This document shows positions 9,615-20,197 of a DNA stretch of 64,000 bases, piece after piece. Each line of letters begins with the position of its first letter. Within the stretch, counting starts at the first letter, position 1. Below the pieces are notes generated by a model that did not search any database, had not been told where the DNA came from, and worked only from the letters and a program-made list of their open reading frames with translations. The translations under genes were made by a program, and so were the position numbers. This DNA is from Zea mays (Eukaryota > Streptophyta > Magnoliopsida > Poales > Poaceae), in NCBI RefSeq assembly GCF_902167145.1, contig NC_050104.1:3720001-3784000 (forward strand). Direction: 5' to 3'.

Positions 9615-12308
9615 ATGTCGGGAGATCACGCCAAGAAGGAGATGGAGACCGGCGAAAAGCCCACTACAAGCAACGGGAGCACTTCATCGGAAGAGTCCCG
9701 CACCAAACGGAGGGAGAAGAAGAAGAGCTCCTCCAACAAAGGAAAGGAGAAGAAATCTTCTTCTCACCACAAAGAGAAGAAGGAAAAATCTTCTTCCCAC
9801 AAGCCGCATCGGAGTGGGGACAAACAAAAGAGGATGAGGAAAGTGGTCTACTACGAGACCGACACTTCATCAACATCAACCTCCGGCTCCGACGCGCCCT
9901 CCGTAACTTCTAAACGCCAAGAGCGTAAGAAGTTTAGTAAGATTCCCCTACACTATCCTCGCATTTCTAAACATGCACCTCTACTTTCCGTCCCATTAGG
10001 CAAACCACCAACTTTTGATGGTGAAGATTATGCTAGGTGGAGTGATTTAATGCGTTTTCATCTAACCTCACTCCACAAAAGTATATGGGATGTTGTTGAG
10101 TTTGGTGCACAGGTACCGTCGGTAGGGGATAAGGATTATGATGAGGATGAGGTGGCCCAAATCGAGCACTTCAACTCTCAAGCAACAACGATACTCCTCG
10201 CCTCTTTAAGTAGAGAGGAGTATAACAAAGTGCAAGGGTTGAAGAGCGCCAAGGAGGTTTGGGATGTGCTCAAAACCGCGCACGAGGGAGATGAGCTCAC
10301 CAAGATCACCAAGCGGGAAACGATCGAGGGGGAGCTCGGTCGGTTCCGGCTTCGCAAAGGGGAGGAGCCACAACACATGTACAACCGGCTCAAGACCTTG
10401 GTGAACCAAGTGCGCAACCTCGGGAGCGTAAAATGGGACGACCACGAAATGGTTAAGGTTATTCTAAGATCTCTCATTTTCCTTAACCCCACTCAAGTTC
10501 AATTAATTCGTGGTAATCCTAGATATACTAAAATGACCCCCGAGGAAGTAATCGGGCATTTTGTAAGTTTTGAGTGCATGATCGAAGGCTCGAGGAAAAT
10601 CAACGAGCTTGACGAACCCACCACATCCGAAGCTCAACCCGTCGCATTCAAGGCGATGGAAGAAAAGAAGGAGGAGTCTACACCAAGTAGACAACCAATC
10701 GACGCCTCCAAGCTTGACAATGAGGAGATGGCGCTCGTCATCAAGAGCTTCCGCCAAATCCTTAAACAAAGGAGGGGGAAAGACTACAAGTCCCGCTCCA
10801 AGAAGGTGTGCTACAAGTGTGGTAAGCCCGGTCATTTTATTGCTAAATGTCCTATATCTAGTGACAGTGACCGAGGTGACGACAAGAAGGGGAGAAGAAG
10901 GGAAAAGAAGAGGTACTACAAGAAGAAGGGCGGCGATGCCCATGTTTGTCGGGAGTGGGATTCCGACGAAAGCTCAAGCGACTCCTCCGACGACGAGGAC
11001 GCCGCCAACATCGCCGTCACCAAGGGACTTCTCTTCCCCAACGTCGGCCACAAGTGCCTCATGGCAAAGGACGGCAAGCGGAAGAAGGTTAAATCTAACT
11101 CCTCCACTAAATATGAGTCTTCTAGTGATGATAATGCTAGTGATGAGGAGGACAATTTGTGTTCCCTTTTTGCCAACCTTAACATAGCTCAAAAGGAAAA
11201 ACTAAATGAATTAATTAGTGCCATTCATGAGAAGGACGACCTTTTGGATTCCCAAGAGGATTGTCTAATTAAAGAAAACAAGAAACATGTTAAGGTTAAA
11301 AAGGCTTATGCTCTAGAAATTGAGAAATGTGAAAAATTATCTAGTGAGCTAAGCACTTGTCGTGAGATGATTGACAACCTTAGACATGAAAATGCTAGTT
11401 TAAATGCTAAGGTTGATTCTCATGTTAGTAATGTTTCAATTCCAAATCCTAGAGATAATAATGATGATTTGCTTGCTAGGATTGAAGAATTAAACATTTC
11501 TCTTGCTAGCCTTAAGGTAGAAAATGAAAATTTAATTGCTAAGGCTAAAGATCTAGATGTTTGCAATACTACCATTTCCAATCTTAGAGATAAAAATGAT
11601 ATTCTTCATGCTAAGATTGTTGAACTTAATTCTTGCAAACCCTCTACATCTATTGTTGAGCATGTATCTATTTGTACTAGATGTAGAGATGTTGATATCA
11701 ATGCTATACATGATCACATGACTTTAATTAAACAACAAAACGATCATATAGCTAAATTAGATGCTAAAATTGCCGAGCATAACCTAGAAAATGAAAAATT
11801 TAAATTTGCTAGAAGTATGCTCTATAATGGGAGACGCCCGGGCATTAAGGATGGCATTGGCTTCCAAAGGGGAGACAATGTCAAAATTAGTGCCCCACCT
11901 AAGAGATTGTCCAACTTTGTTAAGGGCAAGGCTCCCATGCCTCAGGATAACGAGGGTTACATTTTGTACCCTGCCGGATATCCTGAGAGCAAAATTAGGA
12001 GAATTCATTCTAGGAAGTCTCACTCTGGCCCAAATCATGCTTTTATGTATAAGGGTGAGACATCTAGTTCTAGGCAACCAACCCGTGCTAAGTTGCCTAA
12101 GAAAACTCCTAGTGCATCAAATGATCATAACATTTCATTTAAAACTTTTGATGCATCCTATGTGTTGACTAACAAATCCGGCAAAGTAGTTGCCAAATAT
12201 ATTGGGGGCAAGCACAAGGGCTCCAAGACTTGTGTTTGGGTACCCAAAGTTCTTGTGTCTAATGCCAAAGGACCCAAAACCATTTGGGTACCTAAAGTCA
12301 AGAACTAA
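9615..12308 (+). CDS. gag: Copia-1 Gag polyprotein
   Basis: Structural protein of 897 residues that packages element RNA. ATG at 9615 is chosen over the in-frame GTG before it. A Lys/Ser-rich N-terminus is followed by a copia-type gag domain (roughly residues 110-330). A CCHC zinc knuckle, CYKCGKPGHFIAKC, sits at about residue 399. A long C-terminal extension with coiled-coil-like heptads follows (LARIEELNISLASLKVENEN), as is typical of the large Gag of Sireviruses. The frame is intact and ends just before pol. Pol lies in the +1 frame relative to gag. It differs from copia-2 Gag mainly in the extension. Confidence 0.93.
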   Translation: MSGDHAKKEMETGEKPTTSNGSTSSEESRTKRREKKKSSSNKGKEKKSSSHHKEKKEKSSSHKPHRSGDKQKRMRKVVYYETDTSSTSTSGSDAPSVTSKRQERKKFSKIPLHYPRISKHAPLLSVPLGKPPTFDGEDYARWSDLMRFHLTSLHKSIWDVVEFGAQVPSVGDKDYDEDEVAQIEHFNSQATTILLASLSREEYNKVQGLKSAKEVWDVLKTAHEGDELTKITKRETIEGELGRFRLRKGEEPQHMYNRLKTLVNQVRNLGSVKWDDHEMVKVILRSLIFLNPTQVQLIRGNPRYTKMTPEEVIGHFVSFECMIEGSRKINELDEPTTSEAQPVAFKAMEEKKEESTPSRQPIDASKLDNEEMALVIKSFRQILKQRRGKDYKSRSKKVCYKCGKPGHFIAKCPISSDSDRGDDKKGRRREKKRYYKKKGGDAHVCREWDSDESSSDSSDDEDAANIAVTKGLLFPNVGHKCLMAKDGKRKKVKSNSSTKYESSSDDNASDEEDNLCSLFANLNIAQKEKLNELISAIHEKDDLLDSQEDCLIKENKKHVKVKKAYALEIEKCEKLSSELSTCREMIDNLRHENASLNAKVDSHVSNVSIPNPRDNNDDLLARIEELNISLASLKVENENLIAKAKDLDVCNTTISNLRDKNDILHAKIVELNSCKPSTSIVEHVSICTRCRDVDINAIHDHMTLIKQQNDHIAKLDAKIAEHNLENEKFKFARSMLYNGRRPGIKDGIGFQRGDNVKISAPPKRLSNFVKGKAPMPQDNEGYILYPAGYPESKIRRIHSRKSHSGPNHAFMYKGETSSSRQPTRAKLPKKTPSASNDHNISFKTFDASYVLTNKSGKVVAKYIGGKHKGSKTCVWVPKVLVSNAKGPKTIWVPKVKN

Positions 12309-12321
12309 ACTTGTTTTGTAG

Positions 12322-15300
12322 GTTTATGCATCCGGGGGCTCAAGTTGGATACTGGACAGCGGGTGCACAAACCACATGACAGGGGAGAAAAGGATGTTCT
12401 CCTCATACGAGAAAAACCAAGATCCTCAAAAAGCGATTACATTCGGGGATGGAAATCAAGGTTTGGTCAAAGGTTTGGGTAAAATTGCTATATCTCCTGA
12501 CCACTCTATTTCCAATGTTTTTCTTGTTGATTCTTTAGATTACAACCTGCTTTCCGTATCTCAATTATGTCAAATGGGCTACAACTGTCTATTTACTGAT
12601 GTAGGTGTCACTGTCTTTAGAAGAAGTGATGATTCAATAGCATTTAAGGGAGTGTTAGAGGGTCAGCTATACTTGGTAGATTTTGATAGAGCTGAACTCG
12701 ACACTTGCTTAATTGCTAAGACTAACATGGGCTGGCTCTGGCATCGCCGACTAGCACATGTTGGGATGAAGAATCTTCATAAGCTTCTAAAGGGAGAACA
12801 CATTTTAGGACTAACAAATGTTCATTTTGAGAAAGACAGGATCTGTAGCGCATGCCAAGCAGGAAAGCAAGTTGGCACTCATCATCCACACAAGAACATC
12901 ATGACGACCGACAGGCCACTAGAGCTTCTACACATGGATCTATTCGGCCCGATTGCTTATATAAGCATCGGCGGGAGTAAGTACTGTCTAGTTATTGTGG
13001 ATGATTATTCTCGCTTCACTTGGGTATTCTTTTTGCAGGAAAAATCTCAAACCCAAGAGACCTTAAAGGGATTCTTGAGACGGGCTCAAAATGAGTTCGG
13101 CTTAAGGATCAAGAAAATAAGAAGCGACAACGGAACGGAGTTCAAGAATTCTCAAATTGAAGGCTTCCTTGAGGAGGAGGGCATCAAGCATGAGTTCTCT
13201 TCTCCCTACACGCCTCAACAAAATGGTGTAGTGGAGAGGAAGAATAGAACTCTATTGGACATGGCAAGGACCATGCTTGATGAGTACAAAACATCGGATC
13301 GGTTTTGGGCCGAGGCGGTCAACACCGCCTGCTACGCCATCAACCGGTTGTATCTACACCGAATCCTCAAGAAGACATCATATGAACTCCTCACCGGTAA
13401 AAAGCCCAACATTTCATATTTTAGAGTTTTTGGTAGCAAATGCTTTATTCTTGTTAAAAGAGGTAGAAAATCTAAATTTGCTCCTAAAATTGTAGAAGGC
13501 TTTTTACTTGGTTATGACTCAAACACAAGGGCATATAGAGTCTTTAACAAGTCCACTGGACAAGTTGAAGTTTCTTGTGACGTTGTGTTTGATGAGACTA
13601 ACGGCTCTCAAGTAGAGCAAGTTGATCTTGATGAGATAGGTGAAGAACATGCTCCGTACATCGCTCTAAGGAACATGTCCATTGGGGATGTGTGTCCTAA
13701 GGAATCCGAAGAGCCTCCAAATGCACAAGATCAACCATCCTCCTCCACGCAAGCATCTCCACCAACTCAAAATGAGGATGAGGCTCAAGTTGATGAAGTA
13801 GAAGATCAAGCAAATGAGCCACCTCAAAACGATGGCAATAATCAAGGGGGAGATGCAAATGAGGAAGACAAGGAGGATAAGGAACAAAGACCGCCACACC
13901 CAAGAGTCCACCAAGCAATCCAACGAGATCATCCCGTCGACACCATTCTCGGCGACATTCATAAGGGGGTAACTACTCGATCTCGTATTGCACATTTTTG
14001 TGAACATTACTCGTTTGTTTCCTCTATTGAGCCACACAGGGTAGAGGAAGCACTCCAAGATTCGGATTGGGTGGTGGCGATGCAAGAGGAGCTCAACAAC
14101 TTCATTAGAAATGAGGTATGGCATTTAGTTCCACGTCCTAACCAAAATGTTGTAGGAACCAAATGGGTCTTCCGCAACAAGCAAGATGAGCATGGTGTGG
14201 TGACAAGGAACAAAGCTCGACTTGTGGCCAAAGGGTACTCCCAAGTCGAAGGTTTGGATTTCGGTGAAACCTATGCACCCGTAGCTAGGCTTGAGTCAAT
14301 TCGCATATTATTAGCCTATGCTACTTACCATGGCTTTAAGCTTTATCAAATGGACGTGAAAAGTGCCTTCCTTAATGGACCAATCAAGGAAGAGGTCTAT
14401 GTTGAGCAACCTCCCGGCTTTGAAGACAGTAAGTATCCTAACCATGTCTATAAACTCTCTAAGGCGCTTTATGGGCTCAAGCAAGCCCCGAGAGCATGGT
14501 ATGAATGCCTTAGAGACTTTCTTATTGCAAATGGATTCAAAGTCGGAAAGGCCGATCCGACACTCTTTACTAAAACTCTTGAAAATGACTTGTTTGTATG
14601 CCAAATTTATGTTGATGATATTATATTTGGGTCTACTAACGAGTCTACTTGTGAAGAGTTTAGTAGGATCATGACTCAGAAATTCGAGATGTCTATGATG
14701 GGGGAGTTGAAGTATTTCTTAGGATTCCAAGTAAAGCAACTCCAAGAGGGCACCTTCCTAAGCCAAACAAAGTACACTCAAGATATTCTTAGCAAGTTTG
14801 GAATGAAGGATGCCAAACCCATCAAGACACCCATGGGAACTAATGGGCATCTCGACCTCGACACGGGAGGTAAGTCCGTGGATCAAAAGGTATACCGGTC
14901 GATGATAGGTTCTTTACTCTATTTATGTGCATCTCGACCGGATATTATGCTTTCCGTTTGCATGTGTGCTAGATTCCAAGCCGACCCTAAGGAAGCTCAC
15001 CTTACGGCCGTGAAACGAATCTTGAGATATTTGGCTTATACTCCTAAGTTTGGGCTTTGGTATCCTAGGGGATCCACATTTGATTTGATTGGTTATTCGG
15101 ATGCTGATTGGGCGGGGTGCAAAATAAATAGGAAGAGCACATCGGGGACTTGCCAGTTCTTGGGAAGATCCTTGGTGTCTTGGGCTTCAAAGAAGCAAAA
15201 TTCGGTCGCTCTTTCCACCGCCGAAGCCGAGTACATTGCCGCAGGCCATTGTTGCGCGCAACTACTTTGGATGAGGCAAACCCTGCGGGACTACGGTTAC

Positions 15301-15564
15301 AAATTAACCAAAGTCCCTTTGCTATGTGATAATGAGAGTGCAATCAAAATGGCCGACAATCCCATCGAGCATAGCCGCACTAAGCACATAGCCATCCGGT
15401 ATCATTTTCTTAGGGATCACCAACAAAAGGGAGATATCGAGATTTCTTACATTAACACTAAAGATCAATTAGCCGATATCTTTACCAAGCCACTTGATGA
15501 ACAAACTTTTACCAAACTTAGGCATGAGCTCAATATTCTTGATTCACGCAATTTCTTTTGCTAG
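12322..15564 (+). CDS. pol: Copia-1 Pol polyprotein (protease, integrase, RT, RNase H)
   Basis: The copia order is PR-IN-RT-RH. The protease active site WILDSGC lies at 12346-12366, upstream of the first in-frame ATG (12376), so translation from that ATG would lose it. Next come an H/C zinc-type pre-integrase segment ([20 protein letters not shown] ... CSAC), integrase with D (HMDLFGP), D (SDNGTEF) and E ([10 protein letters not shown]), RT with YVDDIIFGS, and RNase H with DADWAGC, STAEAEY and LCDNES. All are intact. The frame is closed by TAG at 12319-12321, directly before the GTT that starts conserved pol sequence. This stop is at a splice-acceptor-like TTTTGTAG/G. How pol is expressed is therefore an open question. 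Confidence 0.93.
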   Translation, partial: VYASGGSSWILDSGCTNHMTGEKRMFSSYEKNQDPQKAITFGDGNQGLVKGLGKIAISPDHSISNVFLVDSLDYNLLSVSQLCQMGYNCLFTDVGVTVFRRSDDSIAFKGVLEGQLYLVDFDRAELDTCLIAKTNMGWLWHRRLAHVGMKNLHKLLKGEHILGLTNVHFEKDRICSACQAGKQVGTHHPHKNIMTTDRPLELLHMDLFGPIAYISIGGSKYCLVIVDDYSRFTWVFFLQEKSQTQETLKGFLRRAQNEFGLRIKKIRSDNGTEFKNSQIEGFLEEEGIKHEFSSPYTPQQNGVVERKNRTLLDMARTMLDEYKTSDRFWAEAVNTACYAINRLYLHRILKKTSYELLTGKKPNISYFRVFGSKCFILVKRGRKSKFAPKIVEGFLLGYDSNTRAYRVFNKSTGQVEVSCDVVFDETNGSQVEQVDLDEIGEEHAPYIALRNMSIGDVCPKESEEPPNAQDQPSSSTQASPPTQNEDEAQVDEVEDQANEPPQNDGNNQGGDANEEDKEDKEQRPPHPRVHQAIQRDHPVDTILGDIHKGVTTRSRIAHFCEHYSFVSSIEPHRVEEALQDSDWVVAMQEELNNFIRNEVWHLVPRPNQNVVGTKWVFRNKQDEHGVVTRNKARLVAKGYSQVEGLDFGETYAPVARLESIRILLAYATYHGFKLYQMDVKSAFLNGPIKEEVYVEQPPGFEDSKYPNHVYKLSKALYGLKQAPRAWYECLRDFLIANGFKVGKADPTLFTKTLENDLFVCQIYVDDIIFGSTNESTCEEFSRIMTQKFEMSMMGELKYFLGFQVKQLQEGTFLSQTKYTQDILSKFGMKDAKPIKTPMGTNGHLDLDTGGKSVDQKVYRSMIGSLLYLCASRPDIMLSVCMCARFQADPKEAHLTAVKRILRYLAYTPKFGLWYPRGSTFDLIGYSDADWAGCKINRKSTSGTCQFLGRSLVSWASKKQNSVALSTAEAEYIAAGHCCAQLLWMRQTLRDYGYKLTKVPLLCDNESAIKMADNPIEHSRTKHIAIRYHFLRDHQQKGDIEISYINTKDQLADIFTKPLDEQTFTKLRHELNILDSRNFFC

Positions 15565-16428
15565 ATTGCACACATAGCTCATTTATATACCTTTGATCAT
15601 ATCTCTTTCATATGCCATGACTAATGTGTTTTCAAGTCTATTTCAAACCAAGTCATAGGTGTATTAAAAGGGAATTGGAGTCTTCGGCGAAGACAAAGGC
15701 TTCCACTCCGTAACTCATCCTTCGCCGCCACTCCGCGCTTCTCTCCATCTTTAGGGGGAGAACTCAAAGCAAAAGGACTTCGTCTTTGGGGGAGAAAGTA
15801 AGCCCAAAGCAAAAGGACTTCGTCTTTGGTATGATCTTAACTCATTCATTTATGACCAAAGGGGAAGATTGCACTTCGAGGGCTCTAATGATTCCGTTTT
15901 TGGCGATTCATGCCAAAGGGGGAGAAAGTAAGAGCCCAAAGCAAAAGGACCGCACCACCACCAATTTCAAAAAAACTTAAGTGTTGAATATTTTCAACTG
16001 GTGTCCTATTATGTTCAAAAGGGGGAGAAAGTAGTATTTCAAAATGATATATCAAAACCCTCTTGAACACTAAGAGGAGAATTTCTTTTAGGGGGAGTTT
16101 TGTTTAGTCAAAGGAAAAGCATTTGAAACAGGGGGAGAAAATTTCAAATCTTGAAAATGCTTTGCAAAAATCTTATTCATTTACCTTTGACTACTTGCAA
16201 ATGAATTTTGAAAATGGTTTACAAAAGAGTTTGCAAAAACAAAACATGTGGTGCAAACGTGGTCCAAAATGTTATATAAGAAAGAAACAATCCATGCATA
16301 TCTTGTAAGTATTTATATTGGCTCAATTCCAAGCAACCTTTACACTTACATTATGCAAACTAGTTCAATTATGCACTTCTATATTTGCTTTGGTCTGTGT
16401 TGGCATCAATCACCAAAAAGGGGGAGAT
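15565..16428 (+). other. Copia-1 3' non-coding region with repeated polypurine tracts
   Basis: Six internal gggggag purine tracts (near 15753, 15784, 15919, 16020, 16091 and 16131) precede the true polypurine tract at 16415-16428, next to the 3' LTR. A segment with caaagcaaaaggacttcgtc is tandemly repeated near 15765-15830. Multiple polypurine-like tracts here are a known Sirevirus trait. Confidence 0.75.
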
Positions 16429-17740
16429 TGAAAGGGAATTAGGCTTACACCTAGTTCCTATATAATTTTGATGGTTGAATTGCCCAACACAAATCTTTGG
16501 ACTAACTTGTTTGCCCAAGTGTATAGATGATACAGGTGTAAAAGGTTCACACTCAGCCAATAAAAAAGACCAAGTTTTGGATTCAACAAAGGAGCAAAGG
16601 GGCAACCGAAGGCACCCCTAGTCTGGCGCACCGGACTGTCCGGTGCGCCACCGGACATGTCCGGTGCACCAGGGGGACTCAGACTCAAACTCGCCACCTT
16701 CGGGAATTTTCCAGGCCGGCGCGCTATAATTCACCGGACCGTCCGGTGTACACCGGACAGTGTCCGGTGCTCCAAGGAAGCGCGACCTCCAGAACTCGCC
16801 AGCCTCGGGATTTCACTTCAGTCACTCCGCTATAATTCACCGGACTGTCCGGTGTGCACCGGACTGTCCGGTGTACCAGCGGAGCAACGGCTATCTCCGC
16901 GCCAACGGCTCTCTGCCGCGCATTTAATGCGCGCTCTGCGCGCGCAGATGTCAGGCGCGCCCATTCCGGCACACCGGACAAGGAACAGTAGATGTCCGGT
17001 GTGCACCGGACACCCTGGCGGGCCCACAAGTCAGAAGCTTCAACGGTCGAATCCAACGGCAGTGATGACGTGGCAGGGGGCACCGGACTGTCCGGTGTGC
17101 ACCGGACTGTCCGGTGCGCCATCGAACAGACAACCCAGCCAACGGTCAAGTTTGGTGGTTGGGGCTATAAATACCCCAACCACCCCACCATTCATTGCAT
17201 CCAAGTTTTCCACTTCCCAACTACTACAAGAGCTCTAGCATTCAATTCTAGACACACCAAAGAGATCGAATCCTCTCCAAAATTCCACACAACGCCATAG
17301 TGATTAGAGAGAGAGATTTGCTTGTGTTCTTTCGAGCTCTTGCGCTTGGATTGCTTTCTTCCTTCTTGATCCAATTCTTTGCAATCAAACTCACTTGTAA
17401 TTGAGACAAGAGACACCAATCTTGTGGTGGTCCTTGTGGGAACTTTGTGTTCCAAGTGATTGAGAAGAAAAAGCTCACTCGATCCGTGGATCGTTTGAGA
17501 GAGGGAAGGGTTGAAAGAGACCCGGCCTTTGTGGCCTCCTCAACGGGGAGTAGGTTTGCAAGAACCGAACCTCGGTAAAACAAATCTCCGTGTCTCACTT
17601 GCTTATTCGCTTGGGATTTGTTTTGCGCCCTCTCTCGCGGACTCGTTTCTTTATTACTAACGCTAACCCCGGCTTGTAGTTGTGTTTATATTTGTAAATT
17701 TCAGTTTCGCTCTATTCACCCCCCCTCTAGGCGACTTTCA
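16429..17740 (+). repeat. Copia-1 3' LTR
   Basis: The same length as the 5' LTR (1312 bp), with five single-base differences by eye (two near 16896, one near 16967, one near 17587, one near 17710). It is followed by the target duplication ggttc. Confidence 0.92.
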
Positions 17741-20197
17741 GGTTCTGTAACCGAAGAGGCGCGGTGGTGGCGCAAGTGGCGGTGCAGTTGCTTGCATGCA
17801 GCATCCGGCGCGCCGGTTGCGTGACGCGTGGGCCTGGGCCTCCAGGCCGGGCGCGTTGGGAGTCGGAGAAGCGCGTCCACTTGGCGCGGTTGCATGCCGC
17901 CTGCATGGCTGCCTGCCTCTCTCGCCCGTTGGTCTGGGCAAAAGTGGAGGGTCACTTGTAACCGCTGGGCGGTTGAGTGCACCACTCGCGGCGGTTTGGC
18001 TTCTTCTGCTCTGAGCCGGTTTGCATGACATGCGGGACCCAGCCCCCGCGCCGCTGGGGAAGGCCTTGGAGCGTGTTGGAGAAGACTCAGCCCGTGACGG
18101 CTGGGGGCGCGAGTAGGGAGAGTTGCCTTTAAAAGGAGGGCGACCCCTTTCGGAAGGCGACCATGTCTTCTCGCTCCCTTATGCATCGCGTCTCTCCACC
18201 TTCCAAGCCCCCGGATGGGGGATACCCGCCGTCTTTTCGCCTCATCATTGGAGGAACGCAACTCCGTGAGAGTTGGTACCTTTCAGCCATCGTTCGGCTT
18301 CAAGGATTTTCATCATGCGGCCCGGCTGCACCCCTCCACCGGCGGTCACCCAAGATGGTGACCTCCAGCTTGATGGTGGGGGAAAGCGAGCCGGGCTGCG
18401 GCCTCTGCCCCTCCCTTAGCCTCAAGGATTTTCATCACTAGGGCTGGGGAGGGGAGTGTGCCGAGTTGGGGTCGGCCCCTGCGTGGGCGGCGGCCCGCTC
18501 CTTCACTCAGTGATCAGAGGAAGGGGCGGTTGCCGTCCGTGGCGCTGGCAGCTGCACCGTGCCTGGCTCTCGGACACGAGTGGCTTCGGAGCCGCTCGCG
18601 GTGCCGGCATCTGCCACAGCAGCTGGAAGAGGTTCTTCCACCGGCGAGATAGCCAGGGCCGGCCACGGACCGACCTCCAACTCTACGGCCTTCTGCCCGT
18701 CCTTGCCTCACGAGTTTGGGCATGGGCGGGGGCCTCCTGGCAGCAGCATCCGCCCTAAGGTCAGTGCTGCCGCTGTTCGGCCCCCCGGAGCAGAAGTCGT
18801 CGTCGTCGCTGCTGCTGGAGCGGGTGACGGCGCGCCGTTCGTCGGTCTTCTGTTGCTCCGCAGGCCCACCCCTATCGAGTGGGGTTGTTCGTACCTGCGG
18901 AGGGGGAACCGGAGTTCCATTTGTAATGGCACTTTGAATGCCAGTGTTTTTGTTCATCGTGGCTGTCGAGGCCTGAACATGTATGTAATTTTGGCACGGA
19001 GCCGTGTTTTTTCCTCATTTTCGAGCACTAAGTCTCGCCTGTTGATTATCTGAACCGCTTCACCAAGCATGAGTTGCCCCGTGTCAAGGTGACGAGTGAG
19101 GTATCCGTATCCCGGAGGCGTAGGAGTCCCTCGGCTCGGTCGGCCTTGTTGTCTGAGGCTCCTCTAGCTTAGTTAAAGGGACCCCTTGGCCGCTCTTCGA
19201 CGAGCCGAGGCCAGGGGTAGCGATATCAGCGTGAACAGAGGCGGAGTTGGCTCGAAAATAAAACCTGGTTGGCCGGAGCCTGGCCGGGTTGTCCGTCAGC
19301 GGGACCGACGCCGGAGTTGATCAGCCGAGGCCTCGGGTCGGGCTGGCGCCCTTGGAAGATGGTTGGCCGAGGCCTCAGGGGTAACCGGCCGAGCCGCCTG
19401 CTCGGGTCGGATTCCCGGAGAAGTCCCTGGACCGCGTCGCCGTCCGAGGCTGGGTCGGAGCTCGCTAAAGGTGTCGTCGATGCCGAGGGTGCCACATCCC
19501 CCTTTCAGCGTGAAGACCCGAGCCTGCAGGATCAGAGTGTTTTGTAGCGTGTGCCTTCTACGGCCGTCGAGACCAGAACACACACCCTCGCTGTGTTGTA
19601 AAGCTGCGTCTCCTTCCCTATTATTTCGAGTATCTGGACTCTTTCGTCGGTAATAGGGACGTTTGTGCGAGCGAGAGTTGCTTCTCGCGGAAGGTGATGA
19701 GTGAGGTATCCGTATCCCGGAGGCGTGGGAGTCCCTCGGCTCGGTCGGCCTTGCCGCTTACACGCACTTTCACCCGTCCATGAGGCCCTGTCACCGACTC
19801 AGTCGAGAAGGCTCGAAGGATCGCTTTGGCAGAAGAGCTTCCGAACGTGAAGACTTGTTCGGTCCGCGGAATCGCTTCATCCGAACGCGAGTTACTTATC
19901 GCAGAAGGTGATGAGTGAGGTATCCGTATCCCGGAGGCGTAGGAGTCCCTCGGCTCGGTCAGCCTTGGCTGCTTACGTGTACTCCGTCGTTTTCAGGATC
20001 CACTTTTCGAAGTAGTCAAAAAGCACGAAAGATATTCTGGCAAAAGAGAACTTTTTTCGAGGGAAATTTCAACGCAGAGGGGTCCCCCCCCCTTTTAGCC
20101 CCCGAGGGAGGGTCGGGCTTTGCCGAGGCGAGGCCGACCCTTCCTTGATGACTAAACTTTGCGTGGGTGCGAGGTATATGAACAACTTGAAAATATC
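17741..20197 (-). other. Gypsy region downstream of pol, with possible antisense ORF
   Basis: This is the continuation of the element's 3' region beyond copia-1. Three copies of a repeat of about 57 bp occur at 19089-19148, 19693-19753 and 19907-19966. On plus, a TATA-like tttaaaag (18128-18135) lies 28 bases before an ATG opening a 92-residue frame (18163-18441, starting MSSRSLMHRVSPPSKP). By analogy with antisense genes in related elements this may be an antisense start, but the protein is not recognised. The rest is GC-rich without a convincing gene. Confidence 0.45.
19089..19966. repeat. Three dispersed copies of a 57-60-bp repeat
   Basis: Each copy holds gagtgaggtatccgtatccc followed by ggaggcg and ctcggctcggtc, at 19089-19148, 19693-19753 and 19907-19966. 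The second and third copies are also alike for about 20 bases upstream (cgcgag/gcgagag, then gttacttatc/gttgcttctc). Spacing is unequal (about 604 and 214 bases), so it is not a simple tandem array. Confidence 0.75.

Larger units (their letters stand above)
8255..17740 (+). mobile_element. Copia-1: full-length Sirevirus (Opie-like) Ty1/copia retrotransposon
   Basis: Two 1312-bp LTRs (8255-9566 and 16429-17740) with TGAAAG...TTTCA ends flank gag and pol, and an exact 5-bp target duplication ggttc lies on both sides (8250-8254 and 17741-17745). The primer-binding site matches the initiator methionine tRNA type (ttggtatcagagc, 9568-9580) and the polypurine tract is at about 16415-16428. I count five LTR differences in 1312 bases, so it is the youngest dated insertion here (about 0.15 My at 1.3e-8 per site per year). 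gag and pol are both open with catalytic residues intact, so it may be autonomous. It sits in the 3' non-coding region of the gypsy element. Confidence 0.95.
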
